Shown here in pieces: positions 43,367 through 51,470 of a stretch of DNA of 64,000 nucleotides. The translations under genes and the position numbers were made by a program. Every line of letters begins with the position of its first letter. The first letter of the stretch is position 1. Under the pieces are notes generated by a model. That model worked only from the letters and a program-made list of their open reading frames with translations, was not told the DNA's origin and made no database searches. This DNA is from Skermania sp. ID1734 (GTDB lineage Bacteria > Actinomycetota > Actinomycetes > Mycobacteriales > Mycobacteriaceae): positions 62,001 to 126,000 of the forward strand of contig NZ_VLIY01000002.1 in NCBI RefSeq assembly GCF_007489285.1. Direction: 5' to 3'.

Positions 43367-44317
43367 ATGGCCGTGCCGGTGTCGCTGGCATTGGGATCCG
43401 GGGGTGCGCGCGGCTACGCACATATCGGCGTCATCAGGGAGATCGAGGCGCGTGGCTATGAGATCGGCGCGGTTGCCGGGTCGTCCATGGGCGCGCTGGT
43501 CGGGGGCCTTTTCGCGGCCGGAAAGATGGAGCAGTTCGCCGAATGGGCAACCGGCCTCGGTCCACTCGATGTGATCCGATTGCTCGACCCGACGCTCACG
43601 GCCAGCGGCGTGATCCGCGCCGAACGGATTTTGGACATCGTCCGAGACATGCTGGGTGGGGTCACCATCGAGGAACTCGATGTTCCGTTCACAGCGGTGG
43701 CGACCGACCTCACCAACGCGCGCGAGATTTGGTTTCAGCGCGGACCGGTGGACACGGCCATCCGGGCCTCGATCGCCATACCCGGGGTGATCGCGCCGTT
43801 CGAGTTGGAGGGCCGGCTGTTTGCCGACGGCGGGATACTCAACCCGTTGCCCGTCATGCCGAATTCCTTTGCCCGGGTGCGGCACTCGATCGGGGTGACG
43901 CTGGGTTCCGGGGAGAAGGGCGGCCCTGAATCGGGGCCCGAAGAATCCGACGCGGCCGAACCGGCCGCGGAGGGCTGGATCGCCCGCGCCCGGCGCAGCG
44001 CGGTGGAGGTCGGCGGTTCGGTGACCTCGGTCGTCGCCGACTACTTCTCCGGCAGCACCGGCGCGGACGACGCCGACGTTCCGGTGGCGCCGAAGCTGGG
44101 CCGCGTAGAACTGCTCAACCGGTCCCTCGAGATCGTCCAAGCGGCGCTGACCCGTCACCAAATGGCCTCCTGCCCGCCGGACGTTCTGATCGAGGTGCCA
44201 CGGACTGCCTGCCGAACACTGGACTTCCACCGCGCTACCGAGATGATCGACCTCGGTCGGGCGCTGGCCGTCGACGCCCTCGATCGCGCGGGGTTGACGG
44301 GCGAGGAGAACGATTAG
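43367..44317 (+). CDS. Patatin-like phospholipase (RssA type)
   Basis: Serine lipid acyl hydrolase of 316 residues. The oxyanion-hole motif is GSGGARGYAHIGVI near residue 10, the nucleophile elbow is GSSMGALVGG near 39 and the catalytic Asp is in FADGGILNPLP near 156, so the Ser-Asp dyad is complete. An Asp/Glu/Ala-rich loop (about 187-205) separates the core from a C-terminal segment. No signal peptide is seen, so it probably acts at the cytoplasmic membrane face. GAAAGGA precedes the ATG. It is convergent with the LuxR gene with a 7-bp gap. Confidence 0.87.
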   Translation: MAVPVSLALGSGGARGYAHIGVIREIEARGYEIGAVAGSSMGALVGGLFAAGKMEQFAEWATGLGPLDVIRLLDPTLTASGVIRAERILDIVRDMLGGVTIEELDVPFTAVATDLTNAREIWFQRGPVDTAIRASIAIPGVIAPFELEGRLFADGGILNPLPVMPNSFARVRHSIGVTLGSGEKGGPESGPEESDAAEPAAEGWIARARRSAVEVGGSVTSVVADYFSGSTGADDADVPVAPKLGRVELLNRSLEIVQAALTRHQMASCPPDVLIEVPRTACRTLDFHRATEMIDLGRALAVDALDRAGLTGEEND

Positions 44318-44324
44318 CAGAGCG

Positions 44325-44618
44325 CTAGAGCTGTTCGAGGGTGATGTAGCCGTCCTGGAGCGCGCGGGCGAGCAGCGCAGCCTTCGTCGACGCCGGCCGC
44401 CCCACGTTCTGATACTTCATCCGGATGCGCGTGAGGTGAGTGTTGATGGTGCCCGCGGCGATGTAGAGCCGCCTGGCTACCTCCGACTTCGAATCGCTTT
44501 GGATCCACGCGAGCAGTACTTCTATTTCCCGCGCGCTGAGCCCAGGCAGCGGGAACGGCGCCACAGCGTCGGATTCTGTTGAAGTCGGTGGTAGCACCGC
44601 TGCAGTGCTGGCGAGCAT
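44325..44618 (-). CDS. LuxR/NarL-type HTH-only protein
   Basis: 97-residue protein that is almost entirely a LuxR-type DNA-binding domain: LSAREIEVLLAWIQSDSK near residue 28, VARRLYIAAGTINTHLTRIRMKYQNVG near 46-72 with the recognition helix, and ARALQDGYITL at the end. There is no receiver domain. Start at 44618 is set by GAGGA five bases upstream; earlier in-frame ATGs add a hydrophobic N terminus with no function I can see. It lies 159 bp after the kinase-like membrane gene and its HTH resembles that of the response regulator at 47.0-47.7 kb, including the PASTKAAL/PARTKTEL stretch, so it may compete for or extend the same regulon. Confidence 0.8.
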   Translation of the reverse strand: MLASTAAVLPPTSTESDAVAPFPLPGLSAREIEVLLAWIQSDSKSEVARRLYIAAGTINTHLTRIRMKYQNVGRPASTKAALLARALQDGYITLEQL

Positions 44619-44731
44619 AAGTGTCCTCACAATCAGTCGCATCCGGACGGCGTTGGCCCGACCCCCGTGGTGCTGCGCCGATTGCATTTGACGTTAATCA
44701 GACGACAAGTTTGCCAAAAGATTCCACTTCC

Positions 44732-44753
44732 TTGGCCCCAAAACTGGGGTCAA
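44732..44753. promoter_or_regulatory. Hairpin upstream of the HTH-only gene
   Basis: TTGGCCCCA (44732-44740) and TGGGGTCAA (44745-44753) form a 9-bp stem (one G-T pair) with a 4-nt loop, in the 159-bp gap between the kinase-like membrane gene and the HTH-only gene. No T-run follows on the minus strand, so it is as likely an operator or RNA element as a terminator. Confidence 0.45.
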
Positions 44754-44777
44754 AGGTATCGAAAATAACGAATTCGG

Positions 44778-45845
44778 TCAGAAAACAAGCCCGCTGCCCG
44801 TTTTGTCTGACTGCATTTCTACCTCGCCTTTGCGGTTTATTTCAAATCGGCTGGGATTGTCAATTCCATCGTTGACCACAACTGTGGCGAGCAGTTCGCG
44901 GTAGGGAGGCAAGATGCGCACCGCGACGCTGCCTGTGGCGGCACCATCGAGGGCCGCGACGACGTGACGGTGGAGCTTGACTCGGGCATCGTCGGAGGCG
45001 CCGTCCAACCCGTGGTCGTCGATGAGTGCGACCTCGACACCTCGCGCGCGGGCTGCACGAGCCGCGTCGGCAACGCGGCGATCTGCCAATGCGGGTGCGC
45101 GCAGCGAGTCGCGTAGCTCGGCCTCGAGCAGCGCGCATTCGAGGCGCTCCTGTTGTTGCAGCGGAGCGGGTTGCAGAATCCTCGTCAGCGCTGGGCGGAC
45201 CATCGCGTCGACGCGCCGCATTTGGTCGGCACGTTCGGCGAGAGTGGCCTCGGCCGCGGACTCCGCGGCGACCCTGCGGGTGGATTCCTCGCGCAACTGA
45301 ACGATTTGACGCGCGGCCGGGCGGATGACGTAGGCGAAGAAGGTGGCCATGAGCACCGGCGCGATGTTCACGGCTTGCGGCATAACCGCCGTTGAGATCC
45401 CCTGGCCGGAGCGCGCTCCCCAGATACCCGCGACGCCGAGCATCGCGAGCTGGTCCAGCCATCCAGTTGGCGTGCGGCCGCGAACGCAAAGGTAGACCGC
45501 GCACGCGGTCCCGGCTGGAAACGGCCAGAGTTGTCCGGATGATGTCGGGGGCGCGGGAATGACCAACGCAACCAATGCACAAGAGACTGGACCGCAGAAC
45601 GCGATTCCCAGCGTCGCGGTCCGGGGCAGCGGATCACCGCGGACCGCGATGAGTGCGGTGACGGCTGCCGCCGTGAGCGCGAGGGCCAGCATGATCGGCC
45701 ACCGGTGCGTGACGTCGCTCCACGAGTAAATCGCCTGCGAGCCTTCAGCAATCAAAAACAGTGCCGCCACGGCCCACGCTGCCGACGTGTGCATCCCTAG
45801 CAAGGTCCGGGTGTCATGGATCTCGAACTGCCCCGCTGCTGTCAT
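44778..45845 (-). CDS. Six-helix membrane protein with a kinase-like but catalytically empty C terminus
   Basis: 355 residues. Six predicted membrane helices span about 22-195 (for example WAVAALFLIAEG, MLALALTAAAVTALI, VLMATFFAYVI), followed by a coiled-coil-like stretch (about 200-270) and a C-terminal domain. The arrangement mirrors the histidine kinase encoded just upstream, but the dimerisation helix lacks a phospho-acceptor His (QMRRVDAMVRPALTRIL) and there is no ATP-binding N, G1 or G2 box. It overlaps the kinase gene by 4 bp (ATGA), so the two are co-translated. It may be a sensor partner that hetero-dimerises with the kinase. The call rests on layout; no family name is recognisable with certainty. 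Confidence 0.6.
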   Translation of the reverse strand: MTAAGQFEIHDTRTLLGMHTSAAWAVAALFLIAEGSQAIYSWSDVTHRWPIMLALALTAAAVTALIAVRGDPLPRTATLGIAFCGPVSCALVALVIPAPPTSSGQLWPFPAGTACAVYLCVRGRTPTGWLDQLAMLGVAGIWGARSGQGISTAVMPQAVNIAPVLMATFFAYVIRPAARQIVQLREESTRRVAAESAAEATLAERADQMRRVDAMVRPALTRILQPAPLQQQERLECALLEAELRDSLRAPALADRRVADAARAARARGVEVALIDDHGLDGASDDARVKLHRHVVAALDGAATGSVAVRILPPYRELLATVVVNDGIDNPSRFEINRKGEVEMQSDKTGSGLVF

Positions 45846-47041
45846 GACCTTGTCCAGCTCAACCGGACCGCGGTGCCTGCGGCCGGTCTCGAGTCCACGT
45901 CGACAGCTCCGCCGGTGAGACGCTGCATGCGACCGACGATGCTTGCCGCCACACCGAGTCGGTCCGGCGGAACCTTGTGCACGTCGAATCCGACACCGGT
46001 GTCCGCGACCGTGAGGTTGAAGCCCGCTGTCGTGATGCGGATTGAGACGTCTCGCGTCGCGGTTGGACCGGCGTGGCGAATGCTGTTGCGCAGCGCCTCT
46101 ACGGAAGCCGCGGTCACTGTGCGGACGACCTCGCCGGGAAAGACCAAGTCACCGTCGTCGGCGACGGTCCACGTCAATGGTGTGGTGTCGTCAATGGCAT
46201 TGAGCGCAATCCGCAGGTGGGCGAGAAGTCCTGCGACGCTGTACCCCTCATCGTCACGGCCGTCGTCGTCGAACTTGGTCAGCGTGATGTCGGCCTGCCG
46301 GCGCACGGCATCGCTGTTTCCCTGTTTGCTCGCGGCCAGCAGTGTCGACATCACCCAGTCGTGCAGCAATGCGTTGAACCGTTGCCGCTGCACAGTGCGC
46401 GCTTGGCTGCTTGCGGCGGATGCCGCGGCGCTCAGTGCGGTGACACGGGTTTCGTCCAGGAGTCGACCGGCGCGCACGACCATCAGTGCTGCGGCAACAA
46501 ACAGCAAGGAAAAGCTCACGCTGAAGAGGACGTCGGGAAGGACGGGCGTCGAATGGTCGGGCGTGCGCCCCGAGTGATTCGGCACCAACGAGGAGAGCGT
46601 TGCTACGAAAAAGGCGATTATCGTTCGCCGGGGCGGCCACACTGTCGCAGCGACGAGTCCGGCTAGACCGGGGATATCGGCAACCCAAAAAGAATTGGTT
46701 GGAATCAGCTCCCCGTCCCAGGCGAGGCGCCAACTCAAGGCGGCGAGAATATAGCCGATAACAGAGGCCGCGGCCGCTGCGCGCATCACATCGAAACGTC
46801 GTCGGAAGGCAGCGATGCCGAATACCGCGGGCGGCGCGAAAATTGCTGCCACCGCTCCTATGGTCCAGAGGATGTGGACACATTGTGATTGAGCGGCAAT
46901 TTGTGGAGCGAGCAGGATCAGATAAAACACATACCCGCTCGCTACGAACAGTGCGATGAGCCGAGTGATCCGCTCCTCGGCGCTATGGTCTATCTCAGTT
47001 GACCGAGCTACTTGCGGCGCCGCCGCGGTATCGGTAGCCAT
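45842..47041 (-). CDS. Sensor histidine kinase (NarL-system type)
   Basis: Membrane histidine kinase of 399 residues. Six predicted helices lie between about 27 and 195. The phospho-acceptor segment is FNALLHDWVMSTLLAAS near 222. The HATPase domain has an N-box-like ASVEALRNSIRHAG near 312 and the G1 motif VADTGVGFD near 342, followed by LTGGAVDVDS near 374. It follows the response regulator with a 34-bp overlap and precedes the kinase-like membrane gene with an ATGA overlap, so all three are co-translated. The sensed signal is unknown. Confidence 0.85.
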   Translation of the reverse strand: MATDTAAAPQVARSTEIDHSAEERITRLIALFVASGYVFYLILLAPQIAAQSQCVHILWTIGAVAAIFAPPAVFGIAAFRRRFDVMRAAAAASVIGYILAALSWRLAWDGELIPTNSFWVADIPGLAGLVAATVWPPRRTIIAFFVATLSSLVPNHSGRTPDHSTPVLPDVLFSVSFSLLFVAAALMVVRAGRLLDETRVTALSAAASAASSQARTVQRQRFNALLHDWVMSTLLAASKQGNSDAVRRQADITLTKFDDDGRDDEGYSVAGLLAHLRIALNAIDDTTPLTWTVADDGDLVFPGEVVRTVTAASVEALRNSIRHAGPTATRDVSIRITTAGFNLTVADTGVGFDVHKVPPDRLGVAASIVGRMQRLTGGAVDVDSRPAAGTAVRLSWTRS

Positions 47042-47679
47042 CCATCCTCCAAAGCCCGCTTGTACAGCTCGGTCTTGGTCCGCGCTGGCCGTCCCGCTTC
47101 CGCATACTTCTGCCGGATGCGGCCCAAGTACGCGTTGACGGTGTCTTCGGTGAGTCCGGTCAACCTCGCGACCCGGGCGGCGGGTTCGCCGGACGCATAC
47201 AGGCTCAATACGTCTCGCTGGCGCGGGCTCAGGTTGACCTGGTCGAAGTCCTCGTCGCCGTCAATTGCGGCCGCCCAGTCCATGGTTGCCACCACCTTGC
47301 CGAAGGCGGCGTCGCGCACGGCAGCGGCGACCACGTCGTCACGTTCGGATTTTCGGACCACGCCCAGGACGCCGGCACGCGCTGCGGCCCGCACGAGGTA
47401 GGGCTCGTCGCCGGAGGTGAAGACCAGAGCTTCGATTCCCGCTAGCCGAAGTTGCTGCACGTTGCTGTTGGGAGACGAGCCGTCGGGCAGGCGAAGATCG
47501 AGCACCACGAGATCCAATCGACTGGTAATAGCGAGCAACTCGCTCACGCTTGCGGCCGACGCGACAAATTCGACTTCCGGAACGGTGGACAGAATGTGTC
47601 GCAATCCGGCGACCGCAACGGCGTGATCTTCGACGACGCCGACCCGTCGTGGTGTCTGCACAGGTTGTATCGCCGTCAC
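47008..47679 (-). CDS. NarL/LuxR-type response regulator
   Basis: 223 residues: N-terminal receiver with acidic pocket VVEDHAVAVAG near residue 15, phospho-acceptor Asp in LVVLDLRLPDGS near 57 and the signalling Lys in VRKSERDD near 108; C-terminal LuxR HTH with LSPRQRDVLSLYASGEP near 151 and RLTGLTEDTVNAYLGRIRQKY near 172. First gene of the four-gene signalling block, partner of the histidine kinase that follows. An identical order of HTH features recurs in the HTH-only protein at the end of the block. Confidence 0.9.
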   Translation of the reverse strand: MTAIQPVQTPRRVGVVEDHAVAVAGLRHILSTVPEVEFVASAASVSELLAITSRLDLVVLDLRLPDGSSPNSNVQQLRLAGIEALVFTSGDEPYLVRAAARAGVLGVVRKSERDDVVAAAVRDAAFGKVVATMDWAAAIDGDEDFDQVNLSPRQRDVLSLYASGEPAARVARLTGLTEDTVNAYLGRIRQKYAEAGRPARTKTELYKRALEDGWLPIPRRRRK

Positions 47680-47730
47680 AATGCCCCCTCGGTTCGGCTC
47701 CGGTGCCGCTTGTAAATTGTTGCTTCAGGT

Positions 47731-48300
47731 TTGGCCATTTCGCAGGCAAACAAGATACCGACCATTGCCGTTGCCGATTGCTTGTCCGTCAATCGACCGA
47801 CAGTCGATGATCCGAAAGAGGTTGACTCTCTACTGTCAGTCCGGATGATGGACGTATGTCCAACAATGAGCGGATGCCGCTGCGGTCAGCCGGGTGACAT
47901 GGGTCAATCACCCGGATTTGAAATCACTGTCGCGGTGAGTGATTTGGCTGCATTGATCCTCGCGGTTCACGCAGCGTCGAACTGCAGCGGTTCGGAGCGT
48001 CGTAAATGGAAGTACGGCAATGTTGTTGGGATCGCGCCTGCTTATGTTGACGACATCGAACCCGAGGTGGCCGCCCGCCGTTACCATCGCGACGCATTGC
48101 CGATGGCAGCGATTTCCGTGGTTCAGCAGCCATTCCACACCGATGTCCTTTTTGATCGTCGGTCGGCTGGCACGGCGACCGCATATTTCAACGCGGTCGA
48201 TGGCAAAACCGCGTGGACGACATTTCTCGCCGATGCCACCATCGACAATCTCGATCACGCCGGGGTCGGATATCGGGTCGATCGACCTACCGGACACTGA
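47731..48300 (+). CDS. Doubtful hypothetical ORF in a weakly coding region
   Basis: The interval 47680-48286 between the response regulator and the cutinase gene holds no confident gene. This 189-codon plus-strand frame (TTG start at 47731, internal ATGs at 47844 and 47847) is the longest. Its third-codon GC is lower than in the neighbours, it resembles nothing I know, and it runs 14 bp into the cutinase gene. The second half (from about codon 95) looks more protein-like than the first. A minus-strand frame at 47908-48297 is still less convincing. It may be a decayed gene, a regulatory region with promoter-like TTGACT at 47821-47826, or a genuine orphan gene. Confidence 0.25.
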   Translation: MAISQANKIPTIAVADCLSVNRPTVDDPKEVDSLLSVRMMDVCPTMSGCRCGQPGDMGQSPGFEITVAVSDLAALILAVHAASNCSGSERRKWKYGNVVGIAPAYVDDIEPEVAARRYHRDALPMAAISVVQQPFHTDVLFDRRSAGTATAYFNAVDGKTAWTTFLADATIDNLDHAGVGYRVDRPTGH

Positions 48301-49126
48301 GTATGTGCTGCACGAGGGGTGCGGTCGCGCCCCACGTCGATGTCTTGTACATCTCGCCGTGAATTCTAGCGCCGTTGCTCTGGCCGCCCATGGCCACGGC
48401 CGCTATGTCCGGAACCTCGGACGGCTGGAAATCGCATACCGGGTCGCCGACAAGGCACACGCTGAACACCCGATCACGAACGTCGGCGGGAAAAGCGGTG
48501 GTGGTCGCGCCGGAAATCGGTGCCACGCTCGTGCTGATTCCACTGGTGGTGGCCGTCTGCGCCGCCGGGTAAAGGTGGTCGGTGTCTCCGGGCACTTTGT
48601 CACCGTCGGCGATCAACAGCACGGCGGCGATTCGGTCGAGAAACCGCGGGTTGGCGTTCGGCCCGGGACCGTGCAACTGGTCGAGGACCCGATGCATCAC
48701 CATGGCGCCTTGCGAGTAGCCGGCCAGCACGATGCGCGCGCCGGGGCATGAACCGAGTTGACGGTCGATCGCCGCAATATCTTGGATCGCGTTGCTGACG
48801 CCGCTGCCAATCCCAGCCAGAAAGTCGCGAACGCCCTGCTCCGATTTGAGCGATTCAACCGCATTGGCGGGATAGTCCAGGGCAGTGGCGCTGACCTGGA
48901 TTCCTTGGGGCTCGAGTCGGTTTCGGATGTCTGCCACGGCGAAGCCGACCTCCGGTCCCAGTCCGGGTGGGCCGCCCGCGCGCTCGCCGGACCCTTCAGC
49001 CCCCAGCACCACGATCTGTTTGTCACATGCCGCCGCGTGGGCGACCGGCGATACCGCGCTTGATTCGATTCCGCACACGAAGGCGGCGATGAGTGTCGTC
49101 GCAAGCAAGGCAATTCGATAGCGCAT
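48287..49126 (-). CDS. Secreted cutinase-family serine esterase
   Basis: Cutinase-like alpha/beta hydrolase of 279 residues that would hydrolyse ester bonds in lipids or polyesters outside the cell. A signal peptide covers about residues 1-32 (MRYRIALLATTLIAAF ... VAHAAA). The nucleophile elbow is LAGYSQGAMV near 137, the catalytic Asp lies in VGDPVCDF near 226 and the His in RIHGEMY near 255; cysteines near 34, 127, 224 and 231 could form the two family disulphides. Mycolic-acid bacteria carry many such genes. Start at 49126 is taken because the signal peptide begins there; an in-frame ATG 15 bases upstream is possible. Confidence 0.9.
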   Translation of the reverse strand: MRYRIALLATTLIAAFVCGIESSAVSPVAHAAACDKQIVVLGAEGSGERAGGPPGLGPEVGFAVADIRNRLEPQGIQVSATALDYPANAVESLKSEQGVRDFLAGIGSGVSNAIQDIAAIDRQLGSCPGARIVLAGYSQGAMVMHRVLDQLHGPGPNANPRFLDRIAAVLLIADGDKVPGDTDHLYPAAQTATTSGISTSVAPISGATTTAFPADVRDRVFSVCLVGDPVCDFQPSEVPDIAAVAMGGQSNGARIHGEMYKTSTWGATAPLVQHILSVR

Positions 49127-49178
49127 AGTTCTCGTCCCCACCGCCGATGGTCGTACTGCAGCGTATGAACGATAGCGC

Positions 49179-49640
49179 CTATTCGGCTGGGCGACGGGTC
49201 GCCCATAACGCGCGCATGGCGTGCATATTTCCCGCCACCAACATCAGGAATGGTGCTGTGAACAGTGCGGCACCATGGATAGGCAGTTGAGCGAGCCAGC
49301 GTAGGTCGTTCGGGTCTGGCTGCTCGCTGAGGGAGTCGATGACGCACGACGATGAAAACAGCAAAGCCACGGCCGATGTCAGGATCAATCCAGTGGCGGC
49401 GATGGCGCGTCCGCCCCGCGGCCACCGTCCCAGCGAGGTCGCGCCGACGATGGACAGCGCCATACAAGGTGCGAGGAGCGCAGCACCGAAGATCAACACG
49501 AACATCCACCAGGCGGCGACATAGGTGGCCAATGAGGTATTTGCGGCTTCGTTCATGACGAAGAGTGCACCTGCTGAGAAGGCCGCAAAGGCAAGGGGTG
49601 TGAGCGCCATTCCGATGATCCAGATCCGAGCTCGTCGCAT
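49179..49640 (-). CDS. Four-helix membrane protein of unknown function
   Basis: 153-residue hydrophobic protein with four predicted helices: IWIIGMALTPLAFAAFSAG (about 5-25), TYVAAWWMFVLIFGAALLA (about 40-60), AIAATGLILTSAVALLFSS (about 78-97) and FTAPFLMLVAGNM (about 127-140). A basic RRPAE tail ends the protein. I do not recognise a family. Start at 49640 (MRRARIW) gives a normal positively charged N terminus; a longer frame to 49694 would put a polar extension in front. It is divergent from the TetR gene and shares an AT-rich promoter region containing a 12-bp palindrome. Confidence 0.6.
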   Translation of the reverse strand: MRRARIWIIGMALTPLAFAAFSAGALFVMNEAANTSLATYVAAWWMFVLIFGAALLAPCMALSIVGATSLGRWPRGGRAIAATGLILTSAVALLFSSSCVIDSLSEQPDPNDLRWLAQLPIHGAALFTAPFLMLVAGNMHAMRALWATRRPAE

Positions 49641-49683
49641 CGGGTCAGTCTGGCAGAGATCCGAAACTTTCGTGTGTATGTGC

Positions 49684-49695
49684 ATTGACGTCAAT
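49684..49695. promoter_or_regulatory. Perfect 12-bp palindrome ATTGACGTCAAT
   Basis: Lies in the AT-rich region between the membrane-protein gene and the TetR gene, 29 bp before the TetR start. It overlaps a possible plus-strand -35 (TTGACG), so a bound dimer would block transcription. TetR autoregulation is the simplest reading. Confidence 0.5.
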
Positions 49696-49723
49696 AAAGC
49701 ATTTGGTGTTAACTAGCATCATC

Positions 49724-50308
49724 ATGAAAGTGACACGTACGTACACCATGCGGGCGCGGGCCGTCGCCGCCGAGCAGACGCGCGAGCGCATCCTCGAGGC
49801 GGTTCACGATCTTGCGTTGCAGAAGCCGTTCACTGCTATTGCTTTGCCGGAGGTGGCCGAGCGGGCCGGGGTCAGTGTCCAGACGATCTTGCGCCAGTTC
49901 GGTAGCCGTGACGGACTGCTCGACGCCACAACTGATTTCGGCAGGGCGCAGATTGTCCAGGAGCGTCGGGTCGAGCCGGGGGATCGAGTTGCGGCCGTGC
50001 GCAACGTCATCGATCACTACGAGCGGGTCGGGGACGGCATTCTGATGATCCTCAATCAGGAATCCTGGGACGCGCGGGCGAAGTCGATCACCGACAGCGG
50101 CAAGACTTTCCATCGGCAATGGGTGGAAGCGGTGTTCGCGCCCTTGCTCGCCGACCGACCGAAGGCTGAGCGGGTTGAAGCGTTGGACCTTTTGGTGGTC
50201 GCGACCGACATCTATACCTGGAAGCTGCTGCGCCGCGACCGTGGCCTGTCTCGTGCTGCTACCGAGCGACGCGTCCTGCGTCTCGTCAACTCCATTCTCG
50301 AAGGGTGA
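49724..50308 (+). CDS. TetR-family transcriptional regulator
   Basis: 194-residue regulator. The helix-turn-helix is in RERILEAVHDLALQKPF near residue 19 and IALPEVAERAGVSVQTILRQFGSRDGLLDA near 38-67, with the recognition helix VSVQTILRQFG. The rest is an all-helical ligand domain. Start at 49724 gives MKVTRTYTMRAR, a common beginning in this family. Its stop lies 5 bp before the glycosyltransferase start, so the two are an operon, and TetR probably controls the transferase in response to its substrate or product. Confidence 0.88.
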   Translation: MKVTRTYTMRARAVAAEQTRERILEAVHDLALQKPFTAIALPEVAERAGVSVQTILRQFGSRDGLLDATTDFGRAQIVQERRVEPGDRVAAVRNVIDHYERVGDGILMILNQESWDARAKSITDSGKTFHRQWVEAVFAPLLADRPKAERVEALDLLVVATDIYTWKLLRRDRGLSRAATERRVLRLVNSILEG

Positions 50309-50313
50309 ATCCG

Positions 50314-51438
50314 ATGGCTCACTTACTTTTTGCCACGTTGGATGCGGGCGGGAACGTCGCGCCCGTAGTTGGCATCGGACGTGAACTGGCCAACCGTGGC
50401 CATCGAGTTCGGATCATGAGCCACGAGGCGCAACGGCCGGCCATCGCCAAAGCCGGACTGGAGTTTTCGGCTTATCACAGCGTCCGGCACTGGTCGGCGA
50501 CTGTGCAACGGTCGCAACTTCGTAGCATTCGCGACATCGTGCGGGCCTTCCTCGATCTGGGCATCGCCGCCGACTTGCTGGAGGCGGTCCGTGCAGATCC
50601 GCCAGATATTGTCGTCGTCGATTGCATGCTTATCGATGCGCTGAACGCGTTACATGCCAATGGAATTCGTCATATCGCGTTGTTTCACTCGTTTTACGCG
50701 TTCTTCGACGGTTCGTTTCGGAGTGGGCCGGTGGGTCTGGCGAGCAGGGTCAGGCGACTGGACCCGCGAAAGGTTTGGTCTCGCGCCGACAGGCAATTGA
50801 TCTGCGCCGATCGCCAGCTCGACCCATACCGTGGGAACGTCACTTCCGCAATGGAATGGATCGGCCCGGTCCACGACGCCAATTGCCTCGCGGCGCCCCC
50901 GGACGTTCCTCGCGTGCTGGCGAGCCTGAGCACCATCGCTTTTCCGGGGCAGACCGGGGTCTGGCAGAAGATTCTCGACGCGTGCGGTGGACTGCCGGTC
51001 GAACTCGTCGCGACCACCGGGCCCGCTGTGGATCCTACCGAGCTGGTTGCGCCAACGAACGCCGCAGTGCATCAATACATTCCGCACAGCGAACTCATGC
51101 CCAACTGTTCGGTGGTCATCGGACACGGCGGCCATTCCACGGCGATGCGGGCGCTCGCCTTCGGTGTCCCTGTGCTGACCATGCCTTTGCATCCAATGCT
51201 TGATCAACCGATGGTCGGGAAGGCAATTGCCGAGGCGGGTGCCGGGATCGTCGTCAAGCGAAGCGCGTCGCGCAGTCAGATTCGCGATTCACTGGTCGCT
51301 TTGCTTGAGGACGGCAATTACCGGTCGGCGGCGGTCGAGATCGCGAATCGACTGCAAGCCAGCAATGGTGCTATCCGTGGTGCCGACCGGATTGAGGGGG
51401 CGGCAGTGGCCGGGTGCGATCGTACAAGTAAGCCCTAG
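50314..51438 (+). CDS. UGT/MGT-like glycosyltransferase
   Basis: GT-B fold glycosyltransferase of 374 residues similar to the macrolide/flavonoid UGT family and to the rhamnosyltransferases of actinobacteria. N-terminal acceptor domain begins LLFATLDAGGNVAPVVGIGRELANRGH near residue 4. The donor-sugar motif is in VVIGHGGHSTAMRALAFGVPVLTMPLHPMLDQPM near 269-301 with the key GHGGHST and the HPMLDQ stretch. The donor sugar and acceptor are unknown. It follows the TetR gene in an operon. Start ATG at 50314 has AAGGG upstream; a GTG at 50305 is also in frame. Confidence 0.85.
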   Translation: MAHLLFATLDAGGNVAPVVGIGRELANRGHRVRIMSHEAQRPAIAKAGLEFSAYHSVRHWSATVQRSQLRSIRDIVRAFLDLGIAADLLEAVRADPPDIVVVDCMLIDALNALHANGIRHIALFHSFYAFFDGSFRSGPVGLASRVRRLDPRKVWSRADRQLICADRQLDPYRGNVTSAMEWIGPVHDANCLAAPPDVPRVLASLSTIAFPGQTGVWQKILDACGGLPVELVATTGPAVDPTELVAPTNAAVHQYIPHSELMPNCSVVIGHGGHSTAMRALAFGVPVLTMPLHPMLDQPMVGKAIAEAGAGIVVKRSASRSQIRDSLVALLEDGNYRSAAVEIANRLQASNGAIRGADRIEGAAVAGCDRTSKP

Positions 51439-51441
51439 CGC

Positions 51442-51457
51442 TCGAACGTTTGTTCGG
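51442..51457. promoter_or_regulatory. LexA (SOS) box
   Basis: TCGAACGTTTGTTCGG matches the mycobacterial/Gram-positive LexA consensus TCGAAC-N4-GTTCGA in 11 of 12 fixed positions. It sits directly upstream of the -10 hexamer of the DUF222-HNH gene, an ideal position for repression released on DNA damage. Confidence 0.85.
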
Positions 51458-51458
51458 G

Positions 51459-51464
51459 TAGTGT
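51459..51464 (+). promoter_or_regulatory. -10 element of a leaderless SOS promoter
   Basis: TAGTGT ends six bases before the ATG at 51471, so transcription would start on or next to the start codon and the message would be leaderless. The LexA box covers the -35/spacer region. Confidence 0.6.
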
Positions 51465-51470
51465 GTAGGC

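Noticed and set aside
42881-44230. Minus-strand frame of 449 codons
   Set aside because: Only the last 135 codons are a real protein (Ddn-like, start 43288); the rest is antisense to the patatin-like gene.
44732-44753. Hairpin as an intrinsic terminator of the signalling operon
   Set aside because: No T-run on either side and it lies only ~115 bp before another gene on the same strand; kept as an unassigned regulatory hairpin.
47908-48297. Minus-strand 129-codon frame opposite the hypothetical plus ORF
   Set aside because: Poor codon bias, no recognisable motif, overlaps the cutinase 3' end and the longer plus-strand frame; neither is convincing and this one is the weaker.
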